A DNA stretch of 64,000 nucleotides, taken from assembly GCA_000827265.1 (NCBI GenBank), contig KN834749.1:3088068-3152067 (forward strand). Reading direction: 5' to 3'. Below the pieces are notes generated by a model. That model was not told the DNA's origin and did not search any database. It worked only from the letters and a program-made list of their open reading frames with translations. This document shows, piece after piece, positions 11,505 to 23,560 of the stretch. The stretch comes from Collybiopsis luxurians FD-317 M1 (Eukaryota > Basidiomycota > Agaricomycetes > Agaricales > Omphalotaceae). Positions within the stretch are counted from its first letter, which is position 1. Every line of letters starts with the position of its first letter. The position numbers and the translations under genes were made by a program.

Positions 11505-12112
11505 GTGACCATTGGTGTTGCCACAGCTCGGCTAGTGCAAGTTGACTCATGTAGCTGTGGCTGTCATGCTTAGCCAGCTCAATAGCCTGAATGAGCTGAC
11601 TTCAAGCTAGCTAGCCAGATGGAAAAGAACCCCCCAATATCAATGTAAAATACTTCTACAATGGCTACTGACCGCAATAAGGGCATAGGTGAATGAAAAT
11701 TACAGGGTGCCAAGCCTCGAATGAGCGCTTAGCGGATGCTGTAGTTATGTTGCCTGATGTGATGTGAGTGACATGGCACCGTGTAGTGAGGTGCGATAGC
11801 ATATACATAGTGATGTAGCAAAATTCTCTCTTGATACATAGACATATTAAATATCTACATAATTTAGAGTTGAAGTGAGGGCTAATGGAAAGAAAGAGTC
11901 TTTGGTGAAACAAAATACAATATGTGAGATTTTAAATGAATTCCTGGATGATTGCAAGGTGATTGGCAATTGAGCTGGTAGGAGTCAACTGTGAGCCGTG
12001 CAAAGCTGGCTCACATGTGGGCGCCCGCTGGCTGACTGGCTCAGTTCCAGCCCCTGATTGGCTCTGGTTAATAGCCGGCTTATTTGCGAGCTGCAGCAAC
12101 ACTAGTGACTTT
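11505..12112. mobile_element. hAT-like MITE (11,513-12,104)
   Basis: The left end is TGGTGTTGCC here (TAGTGTTGCC in copy 2 at 35,488) and the right end is CAGCAACACTA. The flanks are GTGACCAT and GTGACTTT, an 8-bp duplication with two mismatches. The internal termini are rich in AGCTCGGCTAGC and CCAGCT motifs. It is non-coding. Copy 2 is at 35,488-36,055. Confidence 0.7.
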
Positions 12113-12594
12113 TTTTCTCTCGAACTGGTTTATCAGTTTTGCATTGCCACAGAATATAGGTTGCTGCCTAATATGTGGGCATATAAAAAGGCCAGTCTTC
12201 CTGCTTTTGAATGCCTCCATTTGTTTATTCCAATTTTCCAGCTGTAGGAAGCTTGTAGTTCAGAATGATCAAAAATAGATTTTGAGTTGTTGGGTCAGGT
12301 TTGTTGGCTTTGTTTTCTTTTCTATCTTGCTCTCAACTTAGTTGTCCTAAACAGCTCAACTGGTTGATTCAGCTCAGTATCCAACCTCGCCTCTCAATTA
12401 ATATTGTTGCTGCATAAGCTGACTATCTGTACTCACTGTAGAATCCATGTTGATTCATCACAATTAACTTGAATTTCAAGTGAGAGCACCACATATATTG
12501 AAGCTTTCAACATCATTGTCTACTACATTGAACAACGCTCTGATAACATCTACATATTCCACATTGAATAGGTACAAGCTGATCTCTATGCAAA

Positions 12595-12910
12595 CTTGAG
12601 GCCCTGCCGTTGGTAATGGGCCAATGCTGCCGCGTGGCAGGTACTCGTGCCCTGCGCCTTCATACTTATGTTATCCTCACAGGTTGTATGACATCACAGA
12701 ATGGAATGCCGCCTTAATGTAGCTTAGTTCAAATGCTGCAAAAGCCTTGGAATTTCAATTACAATATAATCTCGTGACAGTCATACCATATACACCATTT
12801 AGTTTTGAGTAATCAATATTATGAGACTAATACAAAATTGCCTGTCTAGGATCAGGCACAGAATTCCTCACCTCAAAAACTCGGCATTCCATTTCATTCC
12901 ATGCACTCGT
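12595..12910 (-). repeat. Small dispersed repeat present only in copy 1
   Basis: This 316-bp insert is absent from the corresponding point of copy 2 (about 36,545). Its reverse complement matches 29,814-30,091, sharing ends ACGAGTGCATGGAATG and CCAACGGCAGGG. I see at most a 2-bp flank duplication, so the class is unclear; a short retroposon is possible. Confidence 0.7.
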
Positions 12911-13110
12911 AATTGAGCAGAACAGCAGCTCCTAGGTTAGTTTCTTTTAAGTAATCAGCAAGTTCACAGACATGATGCCTATGGAAACTTGAAAGGAGAA
13001 CTTGATAAGTTATGCAGGATATTTGCCTTAGTGAGAACCACTGGTTATAGATGAATTTAATTATGAGTCAGGATCATGATGGGTTTAAGAGGAGTAACAA
13101 AATGAACTGC

Positions 13111-16100
13111 TTACTTGTAACATTTAGCCCAATTATTCCCATGTACAAAAGATTGCAAATTCAGTGAGGTAGGCTGGATCCGTGAAATGAGGAGTTGCAT
13201 GTGTGGAAACATAAGACATGATTGATATTCAGGGGGAATCCATAGAAAAAGTGCTGAATTGAAATCCTGAAGCCAACCATCCACTGTCAATCTCAGATTT
13301 AGCAATATAGGGTGGGGGTAATCATGGCCAGAATGCTTAGGACAGAATGATAGGGAGGGAGTTGGTTTTGAATGAGGCACTGAAATTGAAATCTGGTTGC
13401 CAGAGAGATAATCTGGCTGTAGTGCATCAATCATTGCTCTTGCTTCTACATTCCAGATCCGCACTGAGTCATCAAGTGACCCAGATACAATTTGTTGTCC
13501 ATTTGGAGAAAAGGCAACAGAATGGACAATGCTTGTGTGCCCTTGTAATGACTGTCCTAGAGGCTTCCCGGTCTCTGCATCCCAGATCTGAATTGAATTA
13601 TCCTGTGACCCAGATACAACTCTCTTGCCATCTGGAGAGAAGGCAACAGAATAGATTGTGCTTGTGTGCCCTTGCAAAGGCTGTCCTTGGGGCTCCCCTG
13701 TATGTGCATCCCAGAGTTGCACTGACTCATCAGAAGATCCAGATACAATTCTCTTTCCATCTGGGGAAAATGCAACAGAATGGACAGCACTTGTGTGCCC
13801 TTGCANNNNNNNNNNNNNNNNNNNNNNNNNNNNNNNNNNNNNNNNNNNNNNNNNNNNNNNNNNNNNNNNNNNNNNNNNNNNNNNNNNNNNNNNNNNNNNN
13901 NNNNNNNNNNNNNNNNNNNNNNNNNNNNNNNNNNNNNNNNNNNNNNNNNNNNNNNNNNNNNNNNNNNNNNNNNNNNNNNNNNNNNNNNNNNNNNNNNNNN
14001 NNNNNNNNNNNNNNNNNNNNNNNNNNNNNNNNNNNNNNNNNNNNNNNNNNNNNNNNNNNNNNNNNNNNNNNNNNNNNNNNNNNNNNNNNNNNNNNNNNNN
14101 NNNNNNNNNNNNNNNNNNNNNNNNNNNNNNNNNNNNNNNNNNNNNNNNNNNNNNNNNNNNNNNNNNNNNNNNNNNNNNNNNNNNNNNNNNNNNNNNNNNN
14201 NNNNNNNNNNNNNNNNNNNNNNNNNNNNNNNNNNNNNNNNNNNNNNNNNNNNNNNNNNNNNNNNNNNNNNNNNNNNNNNNNNNNNNNNNNNNNNNNNNNN
14301 NNNNNNNNNNNNNNNNNNNNNNNNNNNNNNNNNNNNNNNNNNNNNNNNNNNNNNNNNNNNNNNNNNNNNNNNNNNNNNNNNNNNNNNNNNNNNNNNNNNN
14401 NNNNNNNNNNNNNNGATCTGCACTGACTTATCAGCTGACCCAGATACAATTTTCTTCCATCTGGGGAAAATGCAACAGAGTTGACCCTGCTTGAGTGCCT
14501 TTGCAAAGGCTGGCCTTGTGGTTTTCCTGTCTCTGCATTCCAAATCCACACTGACTTATCATCTGACCCAGATACAATTTGCTTTCCATCTGGGGAGAAG
14601 GCAACAGAATATACTCTGCTTGTATGCCCTTGCAATGGCTGCCCTTGAGGTTCCCCTGTCTCTGCATTCCAGATTCGCACTGACTTATCCACTGACCCAG
14701 ATACAATCCTCTTTCCATCTGGGGAAAATGCAACAGAAAAGACAAAGCCAGTGTGTCCTAGCAATGGCTGGCTAAAAGGTTTTCTTGTCTCTGCATCCCA
14801 TATCCGCACTGATCTATCACCTGACCCAGAAATAACTCTCTTTCCATCTGGGGAAAAAGCTACAGAATAGACAAAGCCTGTATGCCCTTGCAATGGCTGT
14901 CCTTGGGGTTCTCCCAGTTCTGCATCCCAGATACACACTGACTTGTCAGAAGAACCAGATACAATTAACTTTCCATTTGGGGAAAATGCAACAGATCTGA
15001 CTGAGCTTGTGTGCCCTTGCAATGGCCGTCCCAATGGTTCTCCTGTCTCTGCATCCCAGATTTGCACTGAATGATCTGATGACCCAGATACAACTCTCTT
15101 TCCATCTGGGGAAAAGGCAACTGAATAAACCCTCTCTGTATGCTTTTTCAATATAGCCTGCAGGTATGGCCAATTGTTCCTATGACCATGACATATCTTC
15201 ACCAGATTAGTAAACTGGGATCCATATATTTCTTGAAGCTTGGAACTCTTTGGAATGAATGGTAATGCTGAAAGATATATATGCGGTGTTGACTCTGACA
15301 AAATCTTCCCAAAGACAAAAATAAATGATATTATTTCTTGCCCGACTGTTTTCAAATCTTCACAAGACTCTGATATCTATAGTGGGATGTGTCAGTCATC
15401 AAAACTAAGTATTCCAATGGTACCTACATTCTCTGTTATTTCTATCCATTTCATTAGATTGGCTATGCTTCTGGCTATCACACTAACTCTATTCAAAATA
15501 CTAAGAACTTCCATCCAGTAAAGTGAATATTCAGTGCAGATGAAGTTCTCCAATAACAGCTTTATACTCTCAGTTGATTGAATGGTAGACAGATGAAGGT
15601 CCCAGTGGCAACATGCATATCTGAGCTCTAATGGAAGACATTCTTCTATCTTCTCTGAAAGATCTTTTATTTCAGAGTTGAACAAATGTGAAGTTTCCAA
15701 TTTACATATATTGAAATGTAATTTCTCAGTCATCAGTCCAATGGCCCCTAGTGTCATGATAACATGTCCCTGCAAGGGATCTATGGCATATTCCCCACTT
15801 CTTTCATTATCCAGGAGAAAATCCCAAACTGATGTGTGGACTGGTTGGACAGGTATATCAAGTTCATGCACCCCAGTAAACAGGGATCCAAGATATTTAA
15901 ACACACCATTTACACTTGGTCCAACTTCTTCCTCTCTGTCAATATCATTTGCTTCAACCTCATCATTTTCATCTGACCCATTGTGATCTTCTTGTGTCTC
16001 ATTATCATCTCTACATTGCCTGTAAGATGCTGACTGAAGCCTTTGTAGTGACCGCTGTGAAAGAGGCTCATATGACACTAGAAGTTGGGACATTACATTT

Positions 16101-18168
16101 CTATATTCTTCTATGACTTCCTTGTCAACCCTTTCTTGCAGAATGGACTTGTAAATCAAATCCAATGGAAATTTTTCTCCACGTTTGGGAGCAAGTTGCA
16201 TGAATTTTTTAAATAACTTCTTTGGGTCATGACCCATTCTATCCTCACACAACTCTTTACACACTGTAGTGGCCCATTGAAAATATCCTTCAGCCTTTTT
16301 AGCAAGTTTCTTGCACTGGCTTTCATTGATTTGCTTTATCTTCTTTGCCTCTGTAATGTAATTAGTTACATACTTAGAGATATCATCTGCTGTATTCTGC
16401 AGATTTTCCATATATTCAATTTTAAGATGATTTGATGGCTGACCCAGATGCTTGACAACATCTTGCTCCAACCGGGATGTCAGAAAAATATAAAAGTTTT
16501 TGGGAAGATCCCATTTGTCATCCAGCAATAAAGAGATCAGTTTATCTCTTGGGCTATTTATTCCCTGCTGCCCACTTTCATCAAGTGCATCCAAAATAAT
16601 AACTACTGGCCTCAATTGGCTGATATCTTGAGCAGGCTCTAAAATGAGCTGTTTCCATTGCTCATCCAGACTAGGATCACGCAAGATATCTGGATCCTCC
16701 TCCAACTTGTCTATCAAAGCCTTTCCAAATTCTGGAACATGTATTCCTAAATCATAGGCAATAGTCTGCACAGCCCGGATTGGGGTCCGCTCTTTGGGAA
16801 CTGTGCGGTCAAAAGAAAAAAATGCCCCAAGACAGCTATTCTCCTTGAATTTCTTCCCAATAGCATGGCTAATGGATGATTTGCCTGTACCAGCAGCTCC
16901 ACAAAGAAGAAATGTTTGTGAAGCATCATTTTCAGTGTTCAATATCCACTGAGATATTTTTGCTATAATTTGGACTCTGGTTCCTTCCAGACACACTTTA
17001 TCACTGTTAATGTAAGCATTTTTAACAGGAATCAATTTCTTCTCTAGGATTTCTCCCAGTTGAGCTGTGACTGTGTACGAAAAGCTATAAGCCTTATGAA
17101 CATCATGAATTCTGGCCACCCTCACATTTTTCAAAATACTCATCCAGTTGAAGAATGATTTCCTGTTGTTGATGGAGTAGTCTCTCTTGATTTTGCAGAA
17201 CTTGTGACATCTAAGGTCAGCCTCTGGTAATTTGTATGTAAATTAATGTCAAATACTTGATTTGTGTTTCTCAAAATCTTCCTTAGCAATGGCTGCCATC
17301 ATTAAATCTCTTGATTGTTGCATGAGTGTACTGAGGCGGACATGGTCCATTTGTGGTTTATTAGAGCCTTTCAATGCCTCAAAATAGAGCTCTAGCAATC
17401 AATTGAATACTGGATATGAAGAAAAGGCAAATCACACACTGATTCTTCCTTTGGCACTACTTTTACCAATAGTCTTCATTGCTGCATAAGCCACTTCAAT
17501 GGTATGGAGAAACATTGCAAAAACTGTTTCATCATATGTAGTTCCCATTTCCTTATGAAATGGTAATACCATGGATATTGGCTTAAGAAAGGTCTGCAAG
17601 TCCTTGAAGAAATCATTGAGGCTGTCAAACCATTCACTAACTCCCTTTGTGGCCTGTATAAAGTCTGAATATGAAGTTATATACTAAATCAAATACTACC
17701 AACCTTCAACAGCACACCAAAAGCTACAAAGATTATTTTTCCACCAGCTGCCATTGGCTGTAGTACATCAAGTTATGTCAGATCATATGTGATGTTAAAA
17801 AATAGCAGTATACATACAAAGGATGTTGCAAGCTCTCCAAGAACATCATTAAAGCTAAGGAAAAAAGTGACAGCTGGCTTCAAACAATCTTCCCGCAGGG
17901 CCTTCCATTTGCTATTACCATCCCGAGTAGCTTGAAATTTTGCGGGAAGGTGTTTTTCCAAGACATCACAAACTTTCTCCTCCGAATCACAGCCAGCCAT
18001 ATCCTGGAGGATTGAATCCCATTCTGGGAGCTGAACTCCCTTGTCCTCTTTGAACTTTTCCACAGCCTTTCGCAAAAGCCTGGTAAGTTCTTCAGTCGCG
18101 GGATCAATCACTGGAGGAGATTGTGTCACTATAGCTGCCGGGGCTAAGTTGGACGTAACAGATGCCAT
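13111..18168 (-). CDS. NWD-B: Goodbye-NACHT-WD40 STAND receptor
   Basis: NLR-like fungal receptor. Exon 1 (from 18,168) starts MASVTSNLAPAAIV and encodes a Goodbye domain (EELTRLLRKAVEKF, then WDSILQDMAGCDSEE). Two further helical exons follow at about 17.66-17.47 and 17.39-17.27 kb (QATKGVSEWFDSLNDFF; LMQQSRDLMMAAIAKEDF), then a short glutamine-rich exon. The NACHT exon (about 17,088-15,424) has P-loop GAAGTGKSS, Walker B VVIILDALDES and a winged-helix-like C-terminus. An intron of about 55 nt precedes the WD40 exon, with at least nine repeats of about 43 residues (HTSRVYSVAFSPDGK type). A C-terminal tail ends FVHGNNWAKCYK. A 609-N gap interrupts the WD40 array. One T is missing beside the gap (about 14,454), which shifts the frame and may be an assembly error. 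Homologues such as Podospora HET-E control non-self recognition. Confidence 0.85.
13806..14414. other. Assembly gap (609 N) in the WD40 array of NWD-B
   Basis: A run of 609 N lies inside highly similar WD40 repeats. If the size is real it would hold about 4.7 repeat units of 129 bp. A non-integer count plus the adjacent one-base frameshift suggest the gap size or its edges are unreliable. Confidence 0.95.
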
Positions 18169-18169
18169 T

Positions 18170-21100
18170 TGGAATGATGAGCGACGAGTTTTCAGAAAGA
18201 CGATGAAAGTTTGATCAAAGCTTAAGGGGAAACCTAATGTCGTGCATGATATTTGCTCAGTATATATATGCTGCCGAAACGTCGGATTGATACGTAATTA
18301 TCGATTTATCGCCACGATCGAGTCATGGGGTCGTGTTTGCAACGATATGCACCGTGGGCGCCTATTAGTATCTCCGCCAGTTTTCGTGGTCCTTCCGATC
18401 CTCTTATTTAACCCATACAATGTCCCGAAACATTTTGTTTCTTTGTTGCCGACTCACTCGTGTTGAGTCAAGCCCTAGACAATCGTTTGAGTTAGGATTC
18501 TCTGCCTCTCATATCTAGCTTGGTCTAACAGTTCCGACAACACTGCACACTCAATCGGTGAAATCAACTTTTCCGACCGGTTATTTCTGCTTTATAATTG
18601 GTTATTACCGTGGTCCCCATCAATAGTACTACTGAACGTGCTACACGTGGAGATTACTGCATGGGTTTGAAGGAAGGGCAGTCAACGAGTCGAAGTGATT
18701 GTGGTTGTACGTATCCACTCGATCTCAACTTTTTATCCTCCTTACTGCCATTCCTAGTTTACCGCGTCAACGATCGCCTGTTCGGCGATACCAGAGTTAA
18801 AATTGAAAATGTATTCAGCTAGACTTGCTTGGAAAATTGTGGAGGTAAGTTCACGATCAAGGCGGACTCATACCACGCGGCCTTTTATCGCCACAAGGAC
18901 CCGTGCATTTGGCGGAAAACGTGACCCACTGACGCAACTCCGATCACGGTCCCGCAAGTTCAACTTGAGCGCGCATCCTCGTTCGCCATCGCTGGATGCA
19001 TTGCCGACGTATTCTTGCTAATATACATAATATTTGTCTTACTTAGGTTGCATGTAAGTACCCCCGATTGGAGTTGCGTCAGCGGGTCACGTTTTCCGCC
19101 AAATGCACGGGTTCTTGTGGCTAATTCGCCAATAGCGCCCATCTCCCCTACGGCGGCTGCCGCGGTCTTCAGTTTGTTACCCACCCACTCGTATCAGCCA
19201 AGCCCCATTTGAATTCTGTGCTTTCCATATCCAGCTGGCTAGCCGCCCACCTATCTTATATCAGGAGCTGAGCCGCGCTTTCAAGGGTCCCACCTCGGTC
19301 CCACCCAGCTTGTATCCCTCTGTTCTCCGTGATTTCCGCAGCCCAAGCGGCCGCTGGCGCTGCATACCCAATCGTTAAAATCGACTACTCTTACCGGTTA
19401 TTTCTGTGGAGATTACTGCCTGGGTTGAAGGAGTATTCGGTTGACGAGTCAAAGTAGTATGTATTATTACTATATCAACTTTTCATCCTCCTGACCGTCA
19501 CTCTCTAGTCCGCCGCGTCAACAGTCGCCATGATCGTTGGTGCCAGGAAAATTTTCGAATTCAGCTCCTCCGTGTTGGAATTAATGTGGCCAGTGTATTT
19601 GGTCTAGGCGTTGCTATCCGGGTAAGGGTTGGACGAGTTGAAGTATCCGTAACGTTATGTCATGTATGTGGACTCATCGTAATTCACATCTGGGCTTTCA
19701 TTGATGTCCTTAGCCTAGCTATGGCGTATTACTCCTCAATTTGTGGTCTAAGCCGTTTTCGCAGTCCTCTGCGTTAACAATTCCATCTCTCGACGCCCAC
19801 CCTCCTTTCTCTCGCTTCTTGGAGGCTCTCAGCTCAACGCAGGCGATGCCATTGATGTTCGTCCTACATTCAAGGCTTTCTGCGCAACTTTCGTCTTGAT
19901 GGAAATGAATTTGGTGGGGTAGGATGAAAGGGGAGGATATTTGAGCTTGGGACGCGTTTATCGATCATTCTCGAATGGCCGAGCACGAAATGTAGGTTTT
20001 GGCTCTACCTTTCAAAGTATAAAAGTTAATTCATCGCGTCCTTTACTCCTCTTTTGTTCTCCAGGCCGTCTTTGTGTTTTCCTGCCCCATTATCACGCAC
20101 ACTTACGCTGATTCTTTCCACTTTTCCCTTGCTTTTGGCACCATCCGCTCCTCGTTTACAGCCCCAGTTCGGGACGTCTCTCTCTTTCTGCACTCCTTGG
20201 ACCTCTTCTCTAGCCTTGGATTCTCCGATCGGCCCCTCTATCTGCCCTTCTATCACTCGTATACATTCTTTCTGCTCCATCAATGCTACGGGCGGCACCT
20301 TTCAAGGTCTATTCATCGGGATTCATTCGAATATCCTCATCGGCGGTCCAGCTTCTATAGAGGGTATTTATCCCTATCCGAAGGACTGGTCTCCTTACGA
20401 TGCTCGATACATTGGAGGCTCTTCGTCAGGTCTTCGCCTGATGTATGCCATCATTCCTATCCACACAAGGGTGTGAGGACGTACGGACAAGATTCGATTG
20501 GCGCTGCTGTGTCGCGGAACAATCCACATACACCTTTGGTGGGAGATGGAGACGGTATGACCATACCGTCATAATCAGTAGGAAACGGAGGAAATCTGTA
20601 GCAGTCAGGATGCCTTCGTCATACGAATAGCTTGGAATATTGCCACCTGTTCAACCACGATGTGATACGAACACCTCGTTTCCGATGCCTCCATCATACT
20701 ACCCCTACCGTCGATCCCGAAACTGTCCCTTCTCTCACCGGATCATTCGCAATACCGTTCGGCTCTCTGTTTGAGAGCTTGTCGGCGTCAAGTATGCTTC
20801 TCGGCTAGACATTGACGAAAGCAAAAAAAAAGGAGGCGAGGATATGGTCGCATCGAGAGAAATGTTTGTGTTGTCGCCAATTCTCCTCGGGCAACTGGAA
20901 CTAAGTTTGGTTCACCGGTTATATGGGTTTGGGACCCGAAGACGTTGCTTCAAGGGGTTTCGGTAGTGTTACCTGAAGTAAGTCTCGCAGTGCTTTTGCA
21001 CTCATCTTATCACTAATTTTGATTTAGAATGCAAACTTCACAGTCGTCACAACGTGATAATTCTTCTCTGCCACCCCAATAATCTCTCACCAAGCTTTTC

Positions 21101-21888
21101 CATCGATGATCGAATAACCCGACCCAAAATGATGGATGGTCTGTTACTTCCTTTGTGGCCGCGCCGCGCCGTGAGTGGTGTCTGTACCGTGAGCATAATA
21201 TCGAGTGCAGGCCGCTAGGATGAGAAGTTCACATTTGGAGGGTATCCCAGCGATAGCGATCAACGCCGGAGTCTAGAAACCATGGGTCGTATGACAGAGG
21301 TGGACGGGTGAGTTGGAGGAGTGTTTGGCAAGAAGTTGCTCATTGACATTTGATGTTCAACAGAACACTGACGACATTGAAGGTCAAAGGTAAAGATATT
21401 CAAATGAGCATCCATTCGACTAACGTTGTAAAGCATCTCACGTGTTGATGTCCGTGATGATTGAAGCGACTGCAGAGGAGAGTGGGTTACATAGATATGT
21501 GTTCAATCTGTTTAGTTCAAATAGGACTCAGCACTCAAATGTTCGGTGAGTTGTTTTTGTGGGTGTTGGGTTTATCTATTGTCTCTGACTGGCGTTTGTT
21601 AGAAGGTCCGCTCACCTTCCTGTCATGCATCGAACAAGGGGGTCCTTGTGCTATATCTCATATAGGGTACTCTCGCATGGATGGATTCTGGGGTGTAGTT
21701 CTCGAGAGGAGTGTCTAATTAATTGAATCCGGCCCCGAAGTCGACGGGCGCTGGAACATATATTTTGTCTTTAGTCAGTGGAAATATTTGAGTTGATTCA
21801 GACAGTGAATATGTTGTGGATTTACTTGAATCTTATTCTTCTTCCTACATAGTACTAGCCTTCAGAAACTGCGGTGGCGGCTACAAAC
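18170..21888. repeat. CpG-rich non-coding block, paralogue of copy 2
   Basis: No convincing gene is present. It is collinear with 39,932-40,730 (start), with 46,160-46,608 plus 60,411-60,610 (middle) and with about 61,540-62,530 (end). Sub-units 18,640-18,830 and 19,405-19,560 resemble each other and also 31,620-31,760, so it contains members of a dispersed repeat family. It keeps many CG dinucleotides where all other copies have TG or CA. It includes the upstream region of NWD-B. Confidence 0.75.
18885..19123. repeat. Short palindromic element: two inverted arms of about 60 bp
   Basis: The left arm (18,885-18,946) and right arm (19,066-19,123) are near-perfect inverted repeats built around GTGCATTTGGCGGAAAACGT and ACGCAACTCCGATC. 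The 119-bp centre carries a TGCTGGATGCATTGCC motif. In the paralogous locus the same arms lie at about 40,646-40,707 and 46,103-46,161, separated by the coding region of a tyrosine-recombinase retroelement. This is therefore either an internally deleted relative or the pre-insertion state. Confidence 0.8.
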
Positions 21889-23241
21889 TACTGCAAACGA
21901 GAGTTAGTTGTCTGGTAAGTGATGTTAATTTGGTCTTGGCATCAGCCATTCGGTTAGCCTCCCCACCAAATAATACATTACCTCCCAGTTACAGCATCTG
22001 TCACACAAAACAAAATACACAGATTGTACATCAATAAAACCTTTTGCACATTGCTGTATTATGAGAGTTATGCTTATATGCTCAATCATTTTGTCAGTGT
22101 TTCTACTTATTGAAAATGGCTTGATGATTGGGGATTTCTGTCAACCCAGAAACAAGCACACACCAAAGACACGATCCAACCACATGTAGAAGTGATCAAG
22201 AAGCGAGTCCCTACGAAAGGTGCCTGAGAGGGATTGAGAATCATGGTCAATTATGAATTCGGAGTGACAGCTCCTGAATAGGTGCAATTGAGGTATGCTC
22301 AACAAATCTCATCGAGTATTGTATCTACAGAGTGCATCAATAAAGTCCTCCATACAATTGGACCAGATGCCATTGCAGAAAACAGAGCAAATTGATTGAG
22401 GAGATGAGGAGATAACAATCCATTTTTCCGCCATGATATAGAGCGAACATTTTCTCAAAGTTGACCTAACTGATGAGTCCGATTCTAACGAGACACTCAT
22501 TGTTAATTTTTCAGACAATTCAGTGACCCAAAATTATCAATGTTACTTTATATCTGTGATACACTAAGTATGATGGGTGACAATGAGCCAAATGAAGAGC
22601 AAAACAATTATAGCAGGGTAATATCAGAAAGAAATTATGTTGTTGAGTAGAGTAATGTAGAGACAATCGATATACATAACTGTGAAGTAGAATTAAAAAC
22701 ATGTGCAGAGTAGAAGTTTGAAGAAGGGAATGAAAATCAGAAAGGTCTGACTGCATAGTAACTAATCAAGGAATGAACAGGGCGCGCATGGCATAATATA
22801 AGTAGACATAGCGTTCACCTAAGCTTAGATAGCAAAACCTTCACGGGATGGCTTATAAAATTCACAGAAATTATTACCGTTGCATTCTTAATTAGTGAAG
22901 AGGATAACATATTCTTGTGCAAAGAGCTGGGAGCCAAGGGATCTCAGATAAATTGGTCTGTCTCTATCCGCTGCAATGGCCAAGGAATAAACCTACAGGT
23001 GAGTGACAATCTGTGGGTCTATAAGCAGCAGTTCCAAGTCAGAATTCCCGCAGTGCCATTTCCTGCATCGCAGTAATATGAAGATGCTTTATTGATGTAC
23101 AATCTGTATATTTTGTTACGCGTGACAGTGCGGTTACCAGTAGGTAATGCGTTGTTTGGCAGGAGGTTAACCGAATGGCCGATGCCAAGACCAAACTGAC
23201 ATCGCTTACCAGGCGACTAACTCTCGTTTGCAGTAACAAAC
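21883..23241. mobile_element. TIR element of unknown superfamily (21,889-23,235)
   Basis: Long imperfect terminal inverted repeats of about 150 bp (21,889-22,041 and 23,083-23,235) start TACTGCAAACGAGAGTTAGT. They are flanked by ACAAAC at 21,883-21,888 and 23,236-23,241. The paralogous position near 62,535 lacks the element. The 1 kb between the arms has only short unconvincing ORFs, so it is non-autonomous. A 6-bp duplication does not point clearly to one superfamily. Confidence 0.8.
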
Positions 23242-23560
23242 GAATATTTTTCTTTAATGCTGTTGGCTTTTGCATTATTTTTTACATGTTACTTGAATGT
23301 GTGGTAGAAAGAAAAGTAATCAGGGGATTGAGCTCCACGACCAAGGACATTGACACATGGTTGAAGGCAAATTGACACATGTCTTTCACGGGAGGCAATA
23401 TAGAAACACTCATGTGGGCAAGTATCAGGAGATGATGACAATAGGGGTCAAGGAATCTGAACCATGGATATAGGAGATATTTGCTCTAGTGAGAGCCACT
23501 AGGTAGAGATGAATTTGGTCATAAAAAGGAGGAGAGCAATGGAATGGCCCATGGGCCTAC
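23242..23560. other. 3' flank of NWD-C, no gene
   Basis: The last part (from about 23,475) is homologous to the region just downstream of NWD-B (about 13,015-13,110) and NWD-D (about 37,245-37,335), so it is the ancestral downstream flank of these receptors. The rest shows nothing recognisable. Confidence 0.5.

Larger units (their letters stand above)
8823..13805. repeat. Segmental duplication, copy 1, left part
   Basis: Collinear by eye with 32,731-38,039. The order of landmarks is the same: the block around 8.85-9.2 kb, the CCTTTATACTTTGGAATCGT block, two nested hAT-like elements, and the 3' part of a receptor gene. Copy 1 has an extra 316-bp insert at 12,595-12,910 and lacks the 589-bp MITE at 36,650-37,238. 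The duplication continues through the receptor and beyond it to about 21.9 kb, matching copy 2 out to about 62.5 kb. Confidence 0.9.

Noticed and set aside
13347..14549. ORFs running through the N gaps of NWD-B and, similarly, NWD-D
   Set aside because: Open only because N is read as an unknown residue; several frames and both strands give such ORFs.
20054..20574. Two overlapping plus-strand ORFs of 140 and 166 codons in the CpG-rich block
   Set aside because: Not preserved in the paralogous copies at 32.2 and 46.3 kb, low-complexity composition, no domain; treated as non-coding repeat.
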